The translations under genes and the position numbers were made by a program. A stretch of DNA of 64,000 nucleotides, taken from Larkinella punicea (GTDB lineage: Bacteria; Bacteroidota; Bacteroidia; Cytophagales; Spirosomataceae). Below the pieces are notes generated by a model. The model did no database searches. It had not been told where the DNA came from and saw nothing but the letters and a program-made list of their open reading frames with translations. Of the stretch, positions 32,424-42,032 are shown one piece after another. The stretch lies in assembly GCF_003334855.1 (NCBI RefSeq), contig NZ_QOWE01000024.1:1-64000 (forward strand), given 5' to 3'. How positions within the stretch are numbered: position 1 is the first letter of the stretch; every line of letters starts with the position of its first letter.

Positions 32424-33512
32424 ATGACCGATTACCGCAAGTTTATCGTCGAAGATTTTCTGACCGACCCTCTGTTCAGGGCATGGGTCCTGAACGGTGA
32501 CGCCCAGGCGACCGATTTCTGGCAACACTGGCTGGCTGGCAATCCGGACCGGTCGGCAATGGTTGAGGACGCGAGAGCGCTTTTGCTGGCGATGGCTGAA
32601 AAACGACAAATGCTTTCCGACGATGAACTCGACACGATCGTCGAAGGCACGCTTGGGAAGCTCAGCAGTAACACGGAAACGGGCCAGCCAACCGTCAGGC
32701 GGATGTATCTGGTGTGGGCGAGGGTGGCAGCCGCTGTTCTGGTGGTAGCCGGACTTGGCTGGCTGGTGCAAAAGTTTCCCTTGGGTGCTTCTTTCAAGGC
32801 AATCTCCACAACGTCATCACCGTCGGAAATCCGTGTGGAACGAACCAATGATACAGACCGGCCGATGACGGTGCTGCTGGGTGACAAGAGTACCGTCATC
32901 TTGCAGCCGGGCAGCCGGCTCTCGTTCAGTTCGGCTTTGGAAAAAGAGCCCAGACGCATCGTGTATCTCGACGGCGAGGCCTTCTTTGATGTCGTGAAAG
33001 ATCCGGCTCACCCTTTTTTCGTTTATTCAAACCAGCTAATTACCAGAGTCTTGGGTACTTCTTTTCGCGTAGTGGCCTATGAGCGGGAAAAACAGGCTTC
33101 GGTAAGCGTGCTCACGGGCAAGGTTACCGTATTTACGAAAAAAGACCTGGAAAAAATGGACAGGATAGCGATCCGCCCGGGGGCGGGCGGACTGGTTCTA
33201 TCGCCCAATGAGCAGGTTACGTTTAGTCAGAATAAGGCCAGGTTTACCAAATCAAGGATTCAAGGGCTGGCTAACCTGTATCATCCGCCCCGGTTTTCGT
33301 TCGACGAAACACCCGTTGCAGACGTTTTTAGCGCCCTTGAAAAAGCGTATGGGATCGACATTGAATACGAGCCTGAAAAGTTGGACGGCTATCGGCTGAC
33401 AGCCACATTTTCGGAGATGAGCCTGCATGACGAGTTGCATCTCATCTGCCGCATTATCAAAGGCACCTATCATATTGAAGAAGGCAGGGTGATCATTGAA
33501 ACCGATCGATAA
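32424..33512 (+). CDS. FecR family anti-sigma factor
   Basis: A 362-residue inner-membrane regulator. The cytoplasmic N-terminus (residues 1-95) would hold the sigma factor; one membrane helix follows (VAAAVLVVAGLGWLVQKF); the periplasmic FecR domain runs from about residue 130 (TVLLGDKSTVILQPGSRLSF, then YLDGEAFFDV) and a DUF4974/STN-like domain closes it (FDETPVADVFSALEKAYGI). The periplasmic part would read the state of the SusC partner and release the sigma factor. A TTG at 32409 is in frame; the ATG at 32424 is preferred. Confidence 0.94.
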   Translation: MTDYRKFIVEDFLTDPLFRAWVLNGDAQATDFWQHWLAGNPDRSAMVEDARALLLAMAEKRQMLSDDELDTIVEGTLGKLSSNTETGQPTVRRMYLVWARVAAAVLVVAGLGWLVQKFPLGASFKAISTTSSPSEIRVERTNDTDRPMTVLLGDKSTVILQPGSRLSFSSALEKEPRRIVYLDGEAFFDVVKDPAHPFFVYSNQLITRVLGTSFRVVAYEREKQASVSVLTGKVTVFTKKDLEKMDRIAIRPGAGGLVLSPNEQVTFSQNKARFTKSRIQGLANLYHPPRFSFDETPVADVFSALEKAYGIDIEYEPEKLDGYRLTATFSEMSLHDELHLICRIIKGTYHIEEGRVIIETDR

Positions 33513-33707
33513 CTGCCTCAGAAGCCTCATTAATTCACAAAACCCTGCCTTAACCCTATGAATAAAACCTGATCTGCAAAAAACAAATGATGTCGCAACC
33601 ATCATTCACTCCTAAACCTCTTTAACCTCTTCCGTTGACAAGGCCTTGATCCGGGTAAACAGCGGTCTTTTGCCCCATTAGCACGTGTTGTAAAAACAGT
33701 TAAAAAT
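33513..33707. other. Intergenic region upstream of susC
   Basis: About 195 bases with no gene. The ECF-dependent promoter of the SusC/SusD pair should lie here, but its consensus is not known to me, and no TAnnTTTG element is evident. Confidence 0.4.
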
Positions 33708-36700
33708 ATGAACCAAACCCAGCGTTTCAAAACCCTATGGCGCACTACTATGAAACTATCGGTACTCCAGCTCTGTATCGCCCTTGTTTTTTCCAGCCTT
33801 TCTTTTGCCGGCGCCGACGCGCGTGGACAAGAAATCCTTGAGAAAAGAATAAGCCTTCAAATGGAGGGCATGACCTTGAAAAAGGTGCTTTTAGCGCTCG
33901 AAACCCGGTCGGACGCCCGTTTTGTGTACAACCCCGGCGAAATTCAGTCGTCTCTGGAAGTGAACATCTCTGCCCGTCACGAGCGGTTGAGTGATGTGCT
34001 GACCAAACTGCTTAGCCCTTTGCAGACCGGGTATGAGGTGAAAGGAAAACAAATCCTGCTTTTCAAAAAGATCAGCAACGCACCCCATGAATCAGGGGCA
34101 GTGACCATCCCGGTGTCCGAAGCGCGTACAGCACCGGCAAAAACGGTGACAGGCGTTGTTACTTCCAGTGGAGACAAGGCGGGAATACCGGGCGTGAACG
34201 TCATCCTGAAAGGGTCACAGTCCGGAACAACCACCGATGCTACGGGTAGGTTTTCCCTGGACGTCACCGGCGAGGCCGCCGTGTTGATCTTTTCCTATAT
34301 CGGCTACCAGACACAGGAGGTTGCGGTCAGTAATCGCAGCGTGATTGACGTGGTGATGGTCGAAAGTGTCAACACCCTACAGGAAGCTGTCGTGACGGCC
34401 CTCGGTATCAAGCGCGATAAAAGGTCGCTCGGATACTCCGTGGGCACGATTGAAGGAACGTCCATTACGCAAACCCCTCAGAATAACGTGTTGAACGCCA
34501 TGGCCGGCAAGATCGCCGGTGTCCAGATTTCGCAGATGGGCGGGGGCGTTGGGTCTTCGGTGAGCATGATCATCCGCGGTGCCAACTCGCTGAATGGCGA
34601 CAACCAGCCGCTTTTTGTCATCGACGGGGTACCGGTGGCCAACAAGCTTTCCAACGGTTTTGCCGGCGCTGACATGGGTAATCCCATTTCCGATATCAAC
34701 CCGAACGACATTGCCAATGTGTCGATCCTGAAAGGACCCAGTGCCGCAGCCCTATATGGTTCACGAGCCGGCAACGGAGTGGTTCTGATCACGACAAAAT
34801 CCGGCACGGGTGGTAAAAAGGGGATTGGTGTGTCTCTGAACACCTCGGTGGTGGCGGATGTGCCTTTGCAGTATGTGGCGGTTCAAAACAAATTTGGATC
34901 GGGCAAAACGGGTGCGCACATTCTGGAGGAGCCGGAAAATGAAAGCTGGGGAGCCGCACTTGACAAAGGGGAACAGTGGGCGTTGTGGAACAGCAACGGA
35001 CAAAAAGTGCCCCTGGTTTCTTATCCCAACCGTTTCAGGGATTTTTTCCAAACCGGCATCACCAACACGAACAACGTTTCGGTCAATGGTAACTACGAAA
35101 AAGGAAATTTCAGGCTGTCGCTCGGGAATATGAAGAATACCGGCATCATCCCGAACACGGATCTGTCCCGCCTGACGATCGCCCTGAATACCACCTATAA
35201 CCTGACCGACAAGCTGCGGGCTTCGGTGAATGTGAACCTCACCGAGTCGGGTTCCGACAACCGGCCGATCATCGATCAAAGCCGCAATGACGTCGTACGG
35301 AGCGTATACGAGACCGGCTCCCAGGTAAACATCAATGACCTGCGCGACTACTGGCTTCCCGGCCAGGAAGGCATTGCGCAGCGGAAGTACAAAGACAAAC
35401 AAAATAACCCTTTCTACCTGGTGTACGAAAATCCCACCGGCTTTAAACGTGACCGGGTTGTGAGCAAGATCCAACTCGACTACGACATCACGAAGGAGTT
35501 CTCGATCATCGGCCGGTACTCGCGTGACTCGTATACCGAGATTCTGGAAGCGAAAAAGGCCTACAACAACTTCGAGGCTGTGAATGGAGCCTACCAGGTT
35601 TCAAACAACTACAACAAGGAAACCAACCTGGATCTGATCCTGAGCTACAAGAAAAACATTGGCGAAGCCTGGAGCCTGAACGCACTGGCCGGGTTAAACC
35701 GGCTGGAGCAATATGGACGGAGCCTGGCGACCTCGGCAACCGCCCTGGTGGTGCCCGGGGTTTACAACATCTCCAATGGCGCGCCGGGAGCGGTTTCCTA
35801 CAACAGCCTGCTGAACCGGAAGAAACTTTACGGCGTGTATGGATCGGCCTCCATTGGGTTCAAAGATAGGGTCTACCTCGATCTGACCGCGCGTAACGAC
35901 TGGACCAGCACCCTGCCGAAAGGGAACAATTCCTATTTTTATCCATCCGCTTCGCTGAGCGTTATCGCTTCGGAAATGTTCACCATGCCGCGTTGGGTAA
36001 GTTTTGCCAAAGTACGGGCGGGCTACGCGCAGGTGGGTAACGATGTAGCCCCTTACGCTTACAGCCGTATCTACCAGACCGCCCTCGACTGGGGCGCTGC
36101 CAAGAGCATGTATATGGGTGGAACGCTTACCAACCCGGATCTGAAACCTGAGATCGCCACTTCCGGCGAAATCGGTGTAGACCTGAAGTTTCTGAACAAC
36201 CGCCTGGGATTGGATGCAACCTTCTATCAGCGAGGGAATAAAAACCAGGTACTGTCGATCGTGACACCGATTGAATCCGGTGCGAACACCAAGCAGATCA
36301 ATGCCGGACTGGTGGAAAGCAAAGGCTTTGAACTGGCCCTTTACACGACCCCGATCAAAACCGAGAACTTTACCTGGGACATGAATTTTACATTGACCCG
36401 CAACCGCACCTACATCACCAGACTGGCGGACGGGATCAAGTACTTCTCTTTTGCGTCTTACTCAGGGGCTGAAGTTCGGACCTACGAAGGAGACCAGTTG
36501 GGTGATATCTATGCCGCACCGATCCTGCGGGTGAAAGATACCAATTCCCCGTACTACGGCTACCCGATCGTGACCAATGGAGGACTTTACCAGACTGATA
36601 ACGATGTGAACAACCTGAAAAAGATCGGAAACTTTAACCACAAGTTCCTGATGGGCGTTCAGCCGTCGATCACCTACAAAAATATAACGTTGTTCGCCAA

Positions 36701-37349
36701 TGTCGACTGGCGCCTGGGCGGGTCATTCTACTCCAATACGATGATGTTCCTGGGCAACAATGGACAGTTGGAAAAGACCCTGACGGGTGAAAGCTACGAT
36801 CCGAACCGCAGCCTGGCCGAGCAGATCAAGGAAAATCCGGATAAATACCTGGGAAGCTGGGTGGGTGGCCGCAATGCCGAATACCACGGGTTTGCCTGGC
36901 CGGAAGGCAGTGTGGAAGCAAGCCGAAGGGTGCAGGATGCCAGCCTTAATCCCGGCGTACTGGCCACCAAAGATGCCAACGGCAATACGGTTTATACCGA
37001 AAACCTGGGAGGCCCGGGTAGCAAATGGCTCGATCCTTTCAGTGCCTACCGCTACGCCAACCGTCCGTTTGCCGAAAAGAACATGTACAGTGCCACCTAC
37101 GTGAAAGTGCGGGAAGTTTCGATTACCTACCGCCTGCCCAAAGCGTTTGTCAATCGGCTGCATTTGCAGAATGCATCGGTGGGGTTCGTCGCCAACAACA
37201 TCTTCATGTGGACGGCAGCGGGCATTAAGGGACTTGATCCCGAACGGGCTTTCAGACCCAACGGTGTGGGCTGGACGCAGGGGGTGGAGTATTACAACGT
37301 ATTGCCTTTCACGGGTTCGTTCGGGGCTAAATTGAACGTGGACTTTTAA
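33708..37349 (+). CDS. SusC/RagA family TonB-dependent transporter with STN domain
   Basis: A 1213-residue outer-membrane importer. After the signal peptide comes an STN signalling domain (ISLQMEGMTLKKVLLALE, about residues 48-118), a carboxypeptidase-regulatory-like domain (GVVTSSGDKAGIPGVNVILK, about 148-235), a plug (LGIKRDKRSLGYSVGTIEG, then DGVPVANKL and SILKGPSAAALYGSRAGNG) and a 22-strand barrel ending GSFGAKLNVDF. The STN domain indicates coupling to the FecR/sigma pair upstream. It imports a ligand bound by the SusD partner; the substrate cannot be deduced because no glycoside hydrolase or peptidase lies beside it. Confidence 0.96.
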   Translation: MNQTQRFKTLWRTTMKLSVLQLCIALVFSSLSFAGADARGQEILEKRISLQMEGMTLKKVLLALETRSDARFVYNPGEIQSSLEVNISARHERLSDVLTKLLSPLQTGYEVKGKQILLFKKISNAPHESGAVTIPVSEARTAPAKTVTGVVTSSGDKAGIPGVNVILKGSQSGTTTDATGRFSLDVTGEAAVLIFSYIGYQTQEVAVSNRSVIDVVMVESVNTLQEAVVTALGIKRDKRSLGYSVGTIEGTSITQTPQNNVLNAMAGKIAGVQISQMGGGVGSSVSMIIRGANSLNGDNQPLFVIDGVPVANKLSNGFAGADMGNPISDINPNDIANVSILKGPSAAALYGSRAGNGVVLITTKSGTGGKKGIGVSLNTSVVADVPLQYVAVQNKFGSGKTGAHILEEPENESWGAALDKGEQWALWNSNGQKVPLVSYPNRFRDFFQTGITNTNNVSVNGNYEKGNFRLSLGNMKNTGIIPNTDLSRLTIALNTTYNLTDKLRASVNVNLTESGSDNRPIIDQSRNDVVRSVYETGSQVNINDLRDYWLPGQEGIAQRKYKDKQNNPFYLVYENPTGFKRDRVVSKIQLDYDITKEFSIIGRYSRDSYTEILEAKKAYNNFEAVNGAYQVSNNYNKETNLDLILSYKKNIGEAWSLNALAGLNRLEQYGRSLATSATALVVPGVYNISNGAPGAVSYNSLLNRKKLYGVYGSASIGFKDRVYLDLTARNDWTSTLPKGNNSYFYPSASLSVIASEMFTMPRWVSFAKVRAGYAQVGNDVAPYAYSRIYQTALDWGAAKSMYMGGTLTNPDLKPEIATSGEIGVDLKFLNNRLGLDATFYQRGNKNQVLSIVTPIESGANTKQINAGLVESKGFELALYTTPIKTENFTWDMNFTLTRNRTYITRLADGIKYFSFASYSGAEVRTYEGDQLGDIYAAPILRVKDTNSPYYGYPIVTNGGLYQTDNDVNNLKKIGNFNHKFLMGVQPSITYKNITLFANVDWRLGGSFYSNTMMFLGNNGQLEKTLTGESYDPNRSLAEQIKENPDKYLGSWVGGRNAEYHGFAWPEGSVEASRRVQDASLNPGVLATKDANGNTVYTENLGGPGSKWLDPFSAYRYANRPFAEKNMYSATYVKVREVSITYRLPKAFVNRLHLQNASVGFVANNIFMWTAAGIKGLDPERAFRPNGVGWTQGVEYYNVLPFTGSFGAKLNVDF

Positions 37350-37361
37350 TTGGAAGTGAAC

Positions 37362-39035
37362 ATGAAAACGATAAAAGCATTGAGAATTCCCCTACTGGCG
37401 ATAATGGGTCTATGGCTATCCGCCTGTGAGGATCTTACCGAGGTTAACAAAAACCCCAACAGTCCTGAAAATGTGTCGTCGAATTACGTCCTCACCTATT
37501 CACTGGTCAATAGTGGAAAGCTCGTCTTTGGTCTGGGTAAGAACAGTTCCAAAATCGCAGCTACCATGCAGTACATGCAGGCGGGAACAAACGAAGGGGC
37601 TGCCGAAACGAACCAGTATGCGTGGGGTCAGGAAGGCTGGGGCAGCTACTACGATATCCTGCGGAACGTGCAGATCATTTATGACAATGGCGTGCGGGAT
37701 GACAACAAACTGTTCCAGGGTATCGGGCTGACCATGAAAGCCATGCTCTTCGGGTTGCTGACCGACCTCTATGGCGACATCCCGTACAGCGAGGCACTGA
37801 AGGCCAGCACCGGAGCGTTTTTTCCAAAATATGACAAACAAGCCGATGTCTACAAGGGCATTTTGACTGACCTGAAACAAGCCAACGAGCTGCTTCAAAA
37901 CCTGACGCCCAAGGATGTGGTGAGCGCAACTTCCGATGTAATGTACAAGGGAGATGCCGCGAAGTGGAGAAAGTTTGCCAATTCGTTGCGTCTGCGTTAC
38001 GCCCTTCGCCTGGCGGATAAAAAGGCGGAAATGGCGGCATTGGGTATCAATCTTGAAACCGAGTTTAAGGAGGCTGCCGCCGGAGCATTCACCAGCAAGG
38101 CTGACGATGCAACCCTTGCTTTTCTGGGTACCAACTCCGACAACACCCAACCCGGTGGCCCGCTGGCATCGGCTACCTTCAACTGGCTGACAAAACCGGC
38201 AAAACCACTCGTCGACAAGTTGCTTCAACTGAAAGATCCGAGGTTGCAGCGCTGGGCCAATCCGGTGCGGAGAAAATGGGATGCCAACGTGACCCAGGTA
38301 ACCACCAGAACGGTCACGAACCTCTTCGGCGAAACATATTCCGTCGTCTATGTGCCGAGTGTGGCCTCCAGTGCCGATACCAACCTGTATGTGGGTTTGC
38401 CCGTCGGTCTTCCCATTACGCAGGGAATCGTCTACAACAAAGGAAATGACGTGTCGGTGTATCCCAACGAACAGAATCCCTACATTTCGTTCATCCATGA
38501 CCGATACCGTAAAAACACCGACCCCTACGTGGCGATGAATTTTATGAATTACCCCGAGGTTGAGTTTATTCTGGCTGAAGCGGCCTTATTGGGCGGTTTT
38601 GGCGCCACTGACGCGGAAGGTCACTATAAAAAAGCCGTCCAGGCGTCGATGGACAAAGAAGGGGCGCTGGCGGCCACCTCATTCAACTTTGAAACGTATT
38701 ATGCGCAACCCGGAGTAAGCTACGCCAGCGCCGGCAACAAGCAGGAACGGATTCTGGAGCAAAAATGGATCTCGTCCTGGTTCAGCGTCCAATCCTGGTT
38801 CGACTGGCGACGGACGGGCTACCCCGCACTGAAAACCGGTCCGGTAGCACAGTTCGGCCCGGCACTGCCGATCCGTTACATGTACCCTACGCCCAACCTG
38901 GATCCCAAATACATCGCAAATTACACGGATGCCGTAAGCCGGTTGGGCAATACCAACTTTATTCCGGCCGGCCAAAGTAAGGATCACCATTATGCCAAGA
39001 TGTGGCTCATACAAGGTACAAACAAACCGTATTAA
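37362..39035 (+). CDS. SusD/RagB family outer-membrane lipoprotein
   Basis: A 557-residue lipoprotein with lipobox LSAC, of the SusD-like_2 type that binds the nutrient over the SusC barrel. Features are DLTEVNKNPNSPENVSSNY after the signal, GLLTDLYGDIPYSEAL (about residues 125-142), a KWRKFANSLRLRYALR helix of the TPR-like scaffold and RILEQKWISSWFSVQSWFDWRRTGYP near the C-terminus (given as RILEQKWISSWF and WFDWRRTGYP). The SusC stop lies 12 bases before the ATG. A strong hairpin beginning at its stop codon ends the operon. Confidence 0.95.
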   Translation: MKTIKALRIPLLAIMGLWLSACEDLTEVNKNPNSPENVSSNYVLTYSLVNSGKLVFGLGKNSSKIAATMQYMQAGTNEGAAETNQYAWGQEGWGSYYDILRNVQIIYDNGVRDDNKLFQGIGLTMKAMLFGLLTDLYGDIPYSEALKASTGAFFPKYDKQADVYKGILTDLKQANELLQNLTPKDVVSATSDVMYKGDAAKWRKFANSLRLRYALRLADKKAEMAALGINLETEFKEAAAGAFTSKADDATLAFLGTNSDNTQPGGPLASATFNWLTKPAKPLVDKLLQLKDPRLQRWANPVRRKWDANVTQVTTRTVTNLFGETYSVVYVPSVASSADTNLYVGLPVGLPITQGIVYNKGNDVSVYPNEQNPYISFIHDRYRKNTDPYVAMNFMNYPEVEFILAEAALLGGFGATDAEGHYKKAVQASMDKEGALAATSFNFETYYAQPGVSYASAGNKQERILEQKWISSWFSVQSWFDWRRTGYPALKTGPVAQFGPALPIRYMYPTPNLDPKYIANYTDAVSRLGNTNFIPAGQSKDHHYAKMWLIQGTNKPY

Positions 39036-39080
39036 ACAGATGAGCCCGGTCTGCGTCCAGACCGGGCTCATCTGTTTAAT
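39031..39080. terminator. Strong terminator hairpin of the SusCD operon
   Basis: A perfect 23-bp stem (39031-39053 with 39058-39080) with loop CGTC, GC-rich in the middle (GAGCCCGGTCTG) and AT-rich at the base, so it has an A-run and T-run for both directions. It includes the susD stop codon TAA. Confidence 0.9.
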
Positions 39081-39253
39081 ACGTAGCCTGCCTGGTTCGC
39101 CAGGAGAGCGCATGCCATGCAACCTCAAATTGCAGGCAATAGTGTAATTGATCGATTCAAAACCTTCTCTAAAAGTATCCCGCCAGCTTCCACTTTTACA
39201 TTCAATGTTCATCATTTGAAATTTTACATCCGCCTTTTTTAAGCCTCTTTCCG

Positions 39254-41650
39254 TTACAACGCATCGAGTGCCAGCATGATTTCGGCTTCATGAATGGTGG
39301 TGAGTCCGCGCAGAAAAGCGTCGGGCGTGAGCGAAATGCTGTCGATGCCTTCTTCGGTCAGGAAACGCGCAAAAGCCGGATTGTCGCTGGGGCCTTGTCC
39401 ACAGATGCCCACAGGGCGGGCGGCATGGTGGGCCTTCCGGATGAGCATGGCAATCAACGTCTGCACTGTGGGGTTGTTTTCGTCAAAAAGCCCCTGCACG
39501 GTCGAGGAATCCCGGTCGACACCCAGCGCCAGTTGGGTCAGGTCGTTGGAACCAATCGAAAAACCGTCGAAGAGTTCGGCGAATGCTTCCGCCTGGATGA
39601 TGTTGCTGGGGATTTCGGCCATCACATACACCTCCAGCCCGTTTTCGTGCCGCGCCAAACCGTATTCATCCATCACCTGAAGCACCCGCTTGCCTTCTTC
39701 CACCGTCCGGCAGAATGGAATCATCAGTTTGACATTGGTGAACCCCATCTGGTTGCGCACCCGGCGCATGGCGTCACATTCGAGCCGGAACCCGTCGCGG
39801 TACCGCGGATCGTAGTAGCGACTCGCCCCGCGCCAGCCCAGCATCGGATTTTCTTCTTTGGGCTCGAAATCACGACCACCCAGCAGGTTGGCATATTCGT
39901 TGGTTTTGAAATCGCTCATGCGAACGATCACCGGCCGGGGGTAAAAACTGGCAGCTACCAGCGCGACGGACTGGGCCAGTTTATCCACAAAAAATTCTTT
40001 CTTATCGGTGTAATGGTGGGTGAGCTGCGTAATTTCCTGTCTCACGGTTTCATCCGTCAGTTGGTCGAAACGCGCCAGCGCCATCGGGTGAATGCCAATG
40101 GCATTGGTGATGATGAATTCCAGCCGCATGAGCCCCACGCCCTGACTGGGGAGTTGCGACAGCCGCAGGGCCTGAGAAGGGTCGCCCAAAATCAGGTTGC
40201 ACTGGGTGCGGGGTTTGGGCAGTTCCGTCAGATCGATGGTTTCCTGCGTAAAGGGCAGCGCGCCTTCATACACAAAACCGTCCTGGGCGTCGACGCAGGA
40301 AACCGTGATGGTAGCTCCGTCCGCAATGACCTGCGTGCCGTTGTTGGTGCCGACCACCGCCAGCGCGCCCACTTCGCGGGCCACAATGGCCGCGTGGCTC
40401 GTCCGGCCACCCCGGTTGGTAATAATGGCTGACACTTTTTTGAGAATCGGGTCCCAGTCGGGCGTGGTGATGTCAGTAACCAGAATGTCTGACGCGCCGA
40501 TGGTGGCCGGCACATCTTTGGGCGACGCCACCACCCGGGCGGTTCCCGTAACGATCCGGTGGCCGATGCCTTTTCCCTGCGTCAGAGTTTTGCCCGGCGC
40601 CTGCAGGCGGTATTCGGTCAGTTGCAGCGTCGATGATCCGAAGGCGGTAATGGGCCGGGCCTGCACAATGTATAGTTGCTGGTCGATGCCGTCCTTGGCC
40701 CACTCGATGTCCATCGGTTTGCGATAATGCTCCTCAATGATCAGCGACCAACTGGCGAGCTGGTTTACCTCGGTATCCGTCAGGACGAAGGCATCCCGGC
40801 GTTCCGGGGGCGTATCGGTATTGACAGTCGGCTGACTGGCTTCGGGCGAATCGGCATACACCATCGTGACCGATTTTTCGCCCACTTTCCGGCTGACGAT
40901 GGCGTTGGGTCGTTTGGCAATGGACGGTTTGAAGACGTAAAATTCATCGGGGTTGACATTGCCCAGCACCACGTTTTCGCCCAATCCCCAGCTTCCTGTA
41001 ATCAGCATCAGGTTTTCATGGCTGGTGTCAGGGTCTACCGTAAAACAGACGCCGGCCGATGCCTGATCGGAGCGCACCATTTTCTGAACGCCCACGGAAA
41101 GTGCCACTTTCAGGTGATCGAAACCATTGTCATGCCGGTATTTGATGGCCCGGTCCGTAAACAGGGACGCGTAGCAGGCCTGGCAGGCTTGCAGCAACTG
41201 CTCTTCGGTCTGAATATTAAGGAACGATTCGTGCTGGCCGGCAAAACTGGCCGTAACCAGATCTTCGGCGGTGGCGCTGCTGCGAACGGCTACCTGAATC
41301 GGGTTCGGAAAATGGTGCTTCAGGTCGATGAACGCTTTGCTGATGGCTTCGGCAAGAACCGGCGGAAAATCGGCTTTCCGGATCAGGCTCCGGATCTGGT
41401 GGCCGATGTCGTGAAGGTTGGAAAACGTCCGGGTGTCCAGTTCGCCGACCAACGCCTGAATGGGCATCCGCAATTCATTGTGATGCAGGAATTCGTAGTA
41501 GGCATCGGTGGTGAGGGCAAAACCGTCGGGAATCCGGACGCCGTAAAACCGCAGTCCGTTAAACATTTCGCCGAGCGAGGCATTTTTGCCGCCCACTTTG
41601 GCAATCATTCCGTTGTTGATCTGGCTGAAAGGAAGTACCCAGGTGTTCAT
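39254..41650 (-). CDS. ppsA: Phosphoenolpyruvate synthase
   Basis: A 798-residue enzyme that makes PEP from pyruvate and ATP with release of AMP and phosphate. The N-terminal ATP-grasp domain opens VGGKNASLGEMFNGL and includes QVAVRSSATAEDL; the phosphohistidine domain has GGRTSHAAIVAREVG (catalytic His, about residue 418); the C-terminal PEP-binding barrel has the Cys/Gly signature PVGICGQGPSD. Length is canonical. It is divergent from the REC-kinase gene and has its own operator pair, suggesting that gluconeogenic carbon flow is tuned with the low-oxygen genes. Confidence 0.97.
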   Translation of the reverse strand: MNTWVLPFSQINNGMIAKVGGKNASLGEMFNGLRFYGVRIPDGFALTTDAYYEFLHHNELRMPIQALVGELDTRTFSNLHDIGHQIRSLIRKADFPPVLAEAISKAFIDLKHHFPNPIQVAVRSSATAEDLVTASFAGQHESFLNIQTEEQLLQACQACYASLFTDRAIKYRHDNGFDHLKVALSVGVQKMVRSDQASAGVCFTVDPDTSHENLMLITGSWGLGENVVLGNVNPDEFYVFKPSIAKRPNAIVSRKVGEKSVTMVYADSPEASQPTVNTDTPPERRDAFVLTDTEVNQLASWSLIIEEHYRKPMDIEWAKDGIDQQLYIVQARPITAFGSSTLQLTEYRLQAPGKTLTQGKGIGHRIVTGTARVVASPKDVPATIGASDILVTDITTPDWDPILKKVSAIITNRGGRTSHAAIVAREVGALAVVGTNNGTQVIADGATITVSCVDAQDGFVYEGALPFTQETIDLTELPKPRTQCNLILGDPSQALRLSQLPSQGVGLMRLEFIITNAIGIHPMALARFDQLTDETVRQEITQLTHHYTDKKEFFVDKLAQSVALVAASFYPRPVIVRMSDFKTNEYANLLGGRDFEPKEENPMLGWRGASRYYDPRYRDGFRLECDAMRRVRNQMGFTNVKLMIPFCRTVEEGKRVLQVMDEYGLARHENGLEVYVMAEIPSNIIQAEAFAELFDGFSIGSNDLTQLALGVDRDSSTVQGLFDENNPTVQTLIAMLIRKAHHAARPVGICGQGPSDNPAFARFLTEEGIDSISLTPDAFLRGLTTIHEAEIMLALDAL

Positions 41651-41678
41651 GTCCGTTCAAGGGTTTAAGATGCGGATG

Positions 41679-41742
41679 CAAACTAGCGGACGAACCTCCT
41701 TGCCGCTATGACGTTACTCAGGCGGTTTACTGATGCTCATTA
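41679..41742 (-). promoter_or_regulatory. ppsA promoter with CRP/FNR-type operators
   Basis: On the minus strand the -7-like element is CTAGTTTG (41679-41686; TA, one base, TTTG). TGAGTAACGTCA (41709-41720) is centred 35.5 bp upstream of its last G, and TAATGAGCATCA (41731-41742, five of six core bases) is 22 bp further, the same two-site spacing as ccoI and ccoS. Confidence 0.65.
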
Positions 41743-41846
41743 CCGGCTTGTTGCAGGACGCTGAATGCGGAACTGGAAGCCAGGATAGTCTGGTTTTTCA
41801 TCGGAGAAAAGAGGTGCTGTTTTATGATTTACGAAAGCTATGTTAC

Positions 41847-41911
41847 TGATTTTTGTCATACTGTTACATAGATCAGGTCATGTAAACGGGACTTCATGCG
41901 ACGTAGTTTTG
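41847..41911 (+). promoter_or_regulatory. REC-kinase promoter with CRP/FNR-type operator
   Basis: TGATTTTTGTCA (41847-41858) is centred exactly 58.5 bp upstream of the last G of a perfect -7 element TAGTTTTG (41904-41911). At the inner position only the right half (GGTCA, 41876-41880) is recognisable. The leader to the ATG at 42033 is about 120 bases, longer than in the other promoters of the group. Confidence 0.75.
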
Positions 41912-42032
41912 TTCAATAAATCCACCCATATTCTTTATTAAGTTTCTGATTTTCAACTTTATTTAGCTTTCCAAATCGAACCGTTTATTCTCTGTCGTCC
42001 GTACAGGATGGTTCTCTGTTTTACCCTATTTT

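Noticed and set aside
39290-41668. Two long plus-strand ORFs opposite ppsA
   Set aside because: Both are complementary to a canonical PEP synthase and show no protein motifs.
41794-41801. A ppsA promoter driven by the operator at 41847-41858
   Set aside because: At the required 58.5-bp position on the minus strand there is no TTTG-ending element; the ppsA assignment uses the separate site at 41709-41720 instead.
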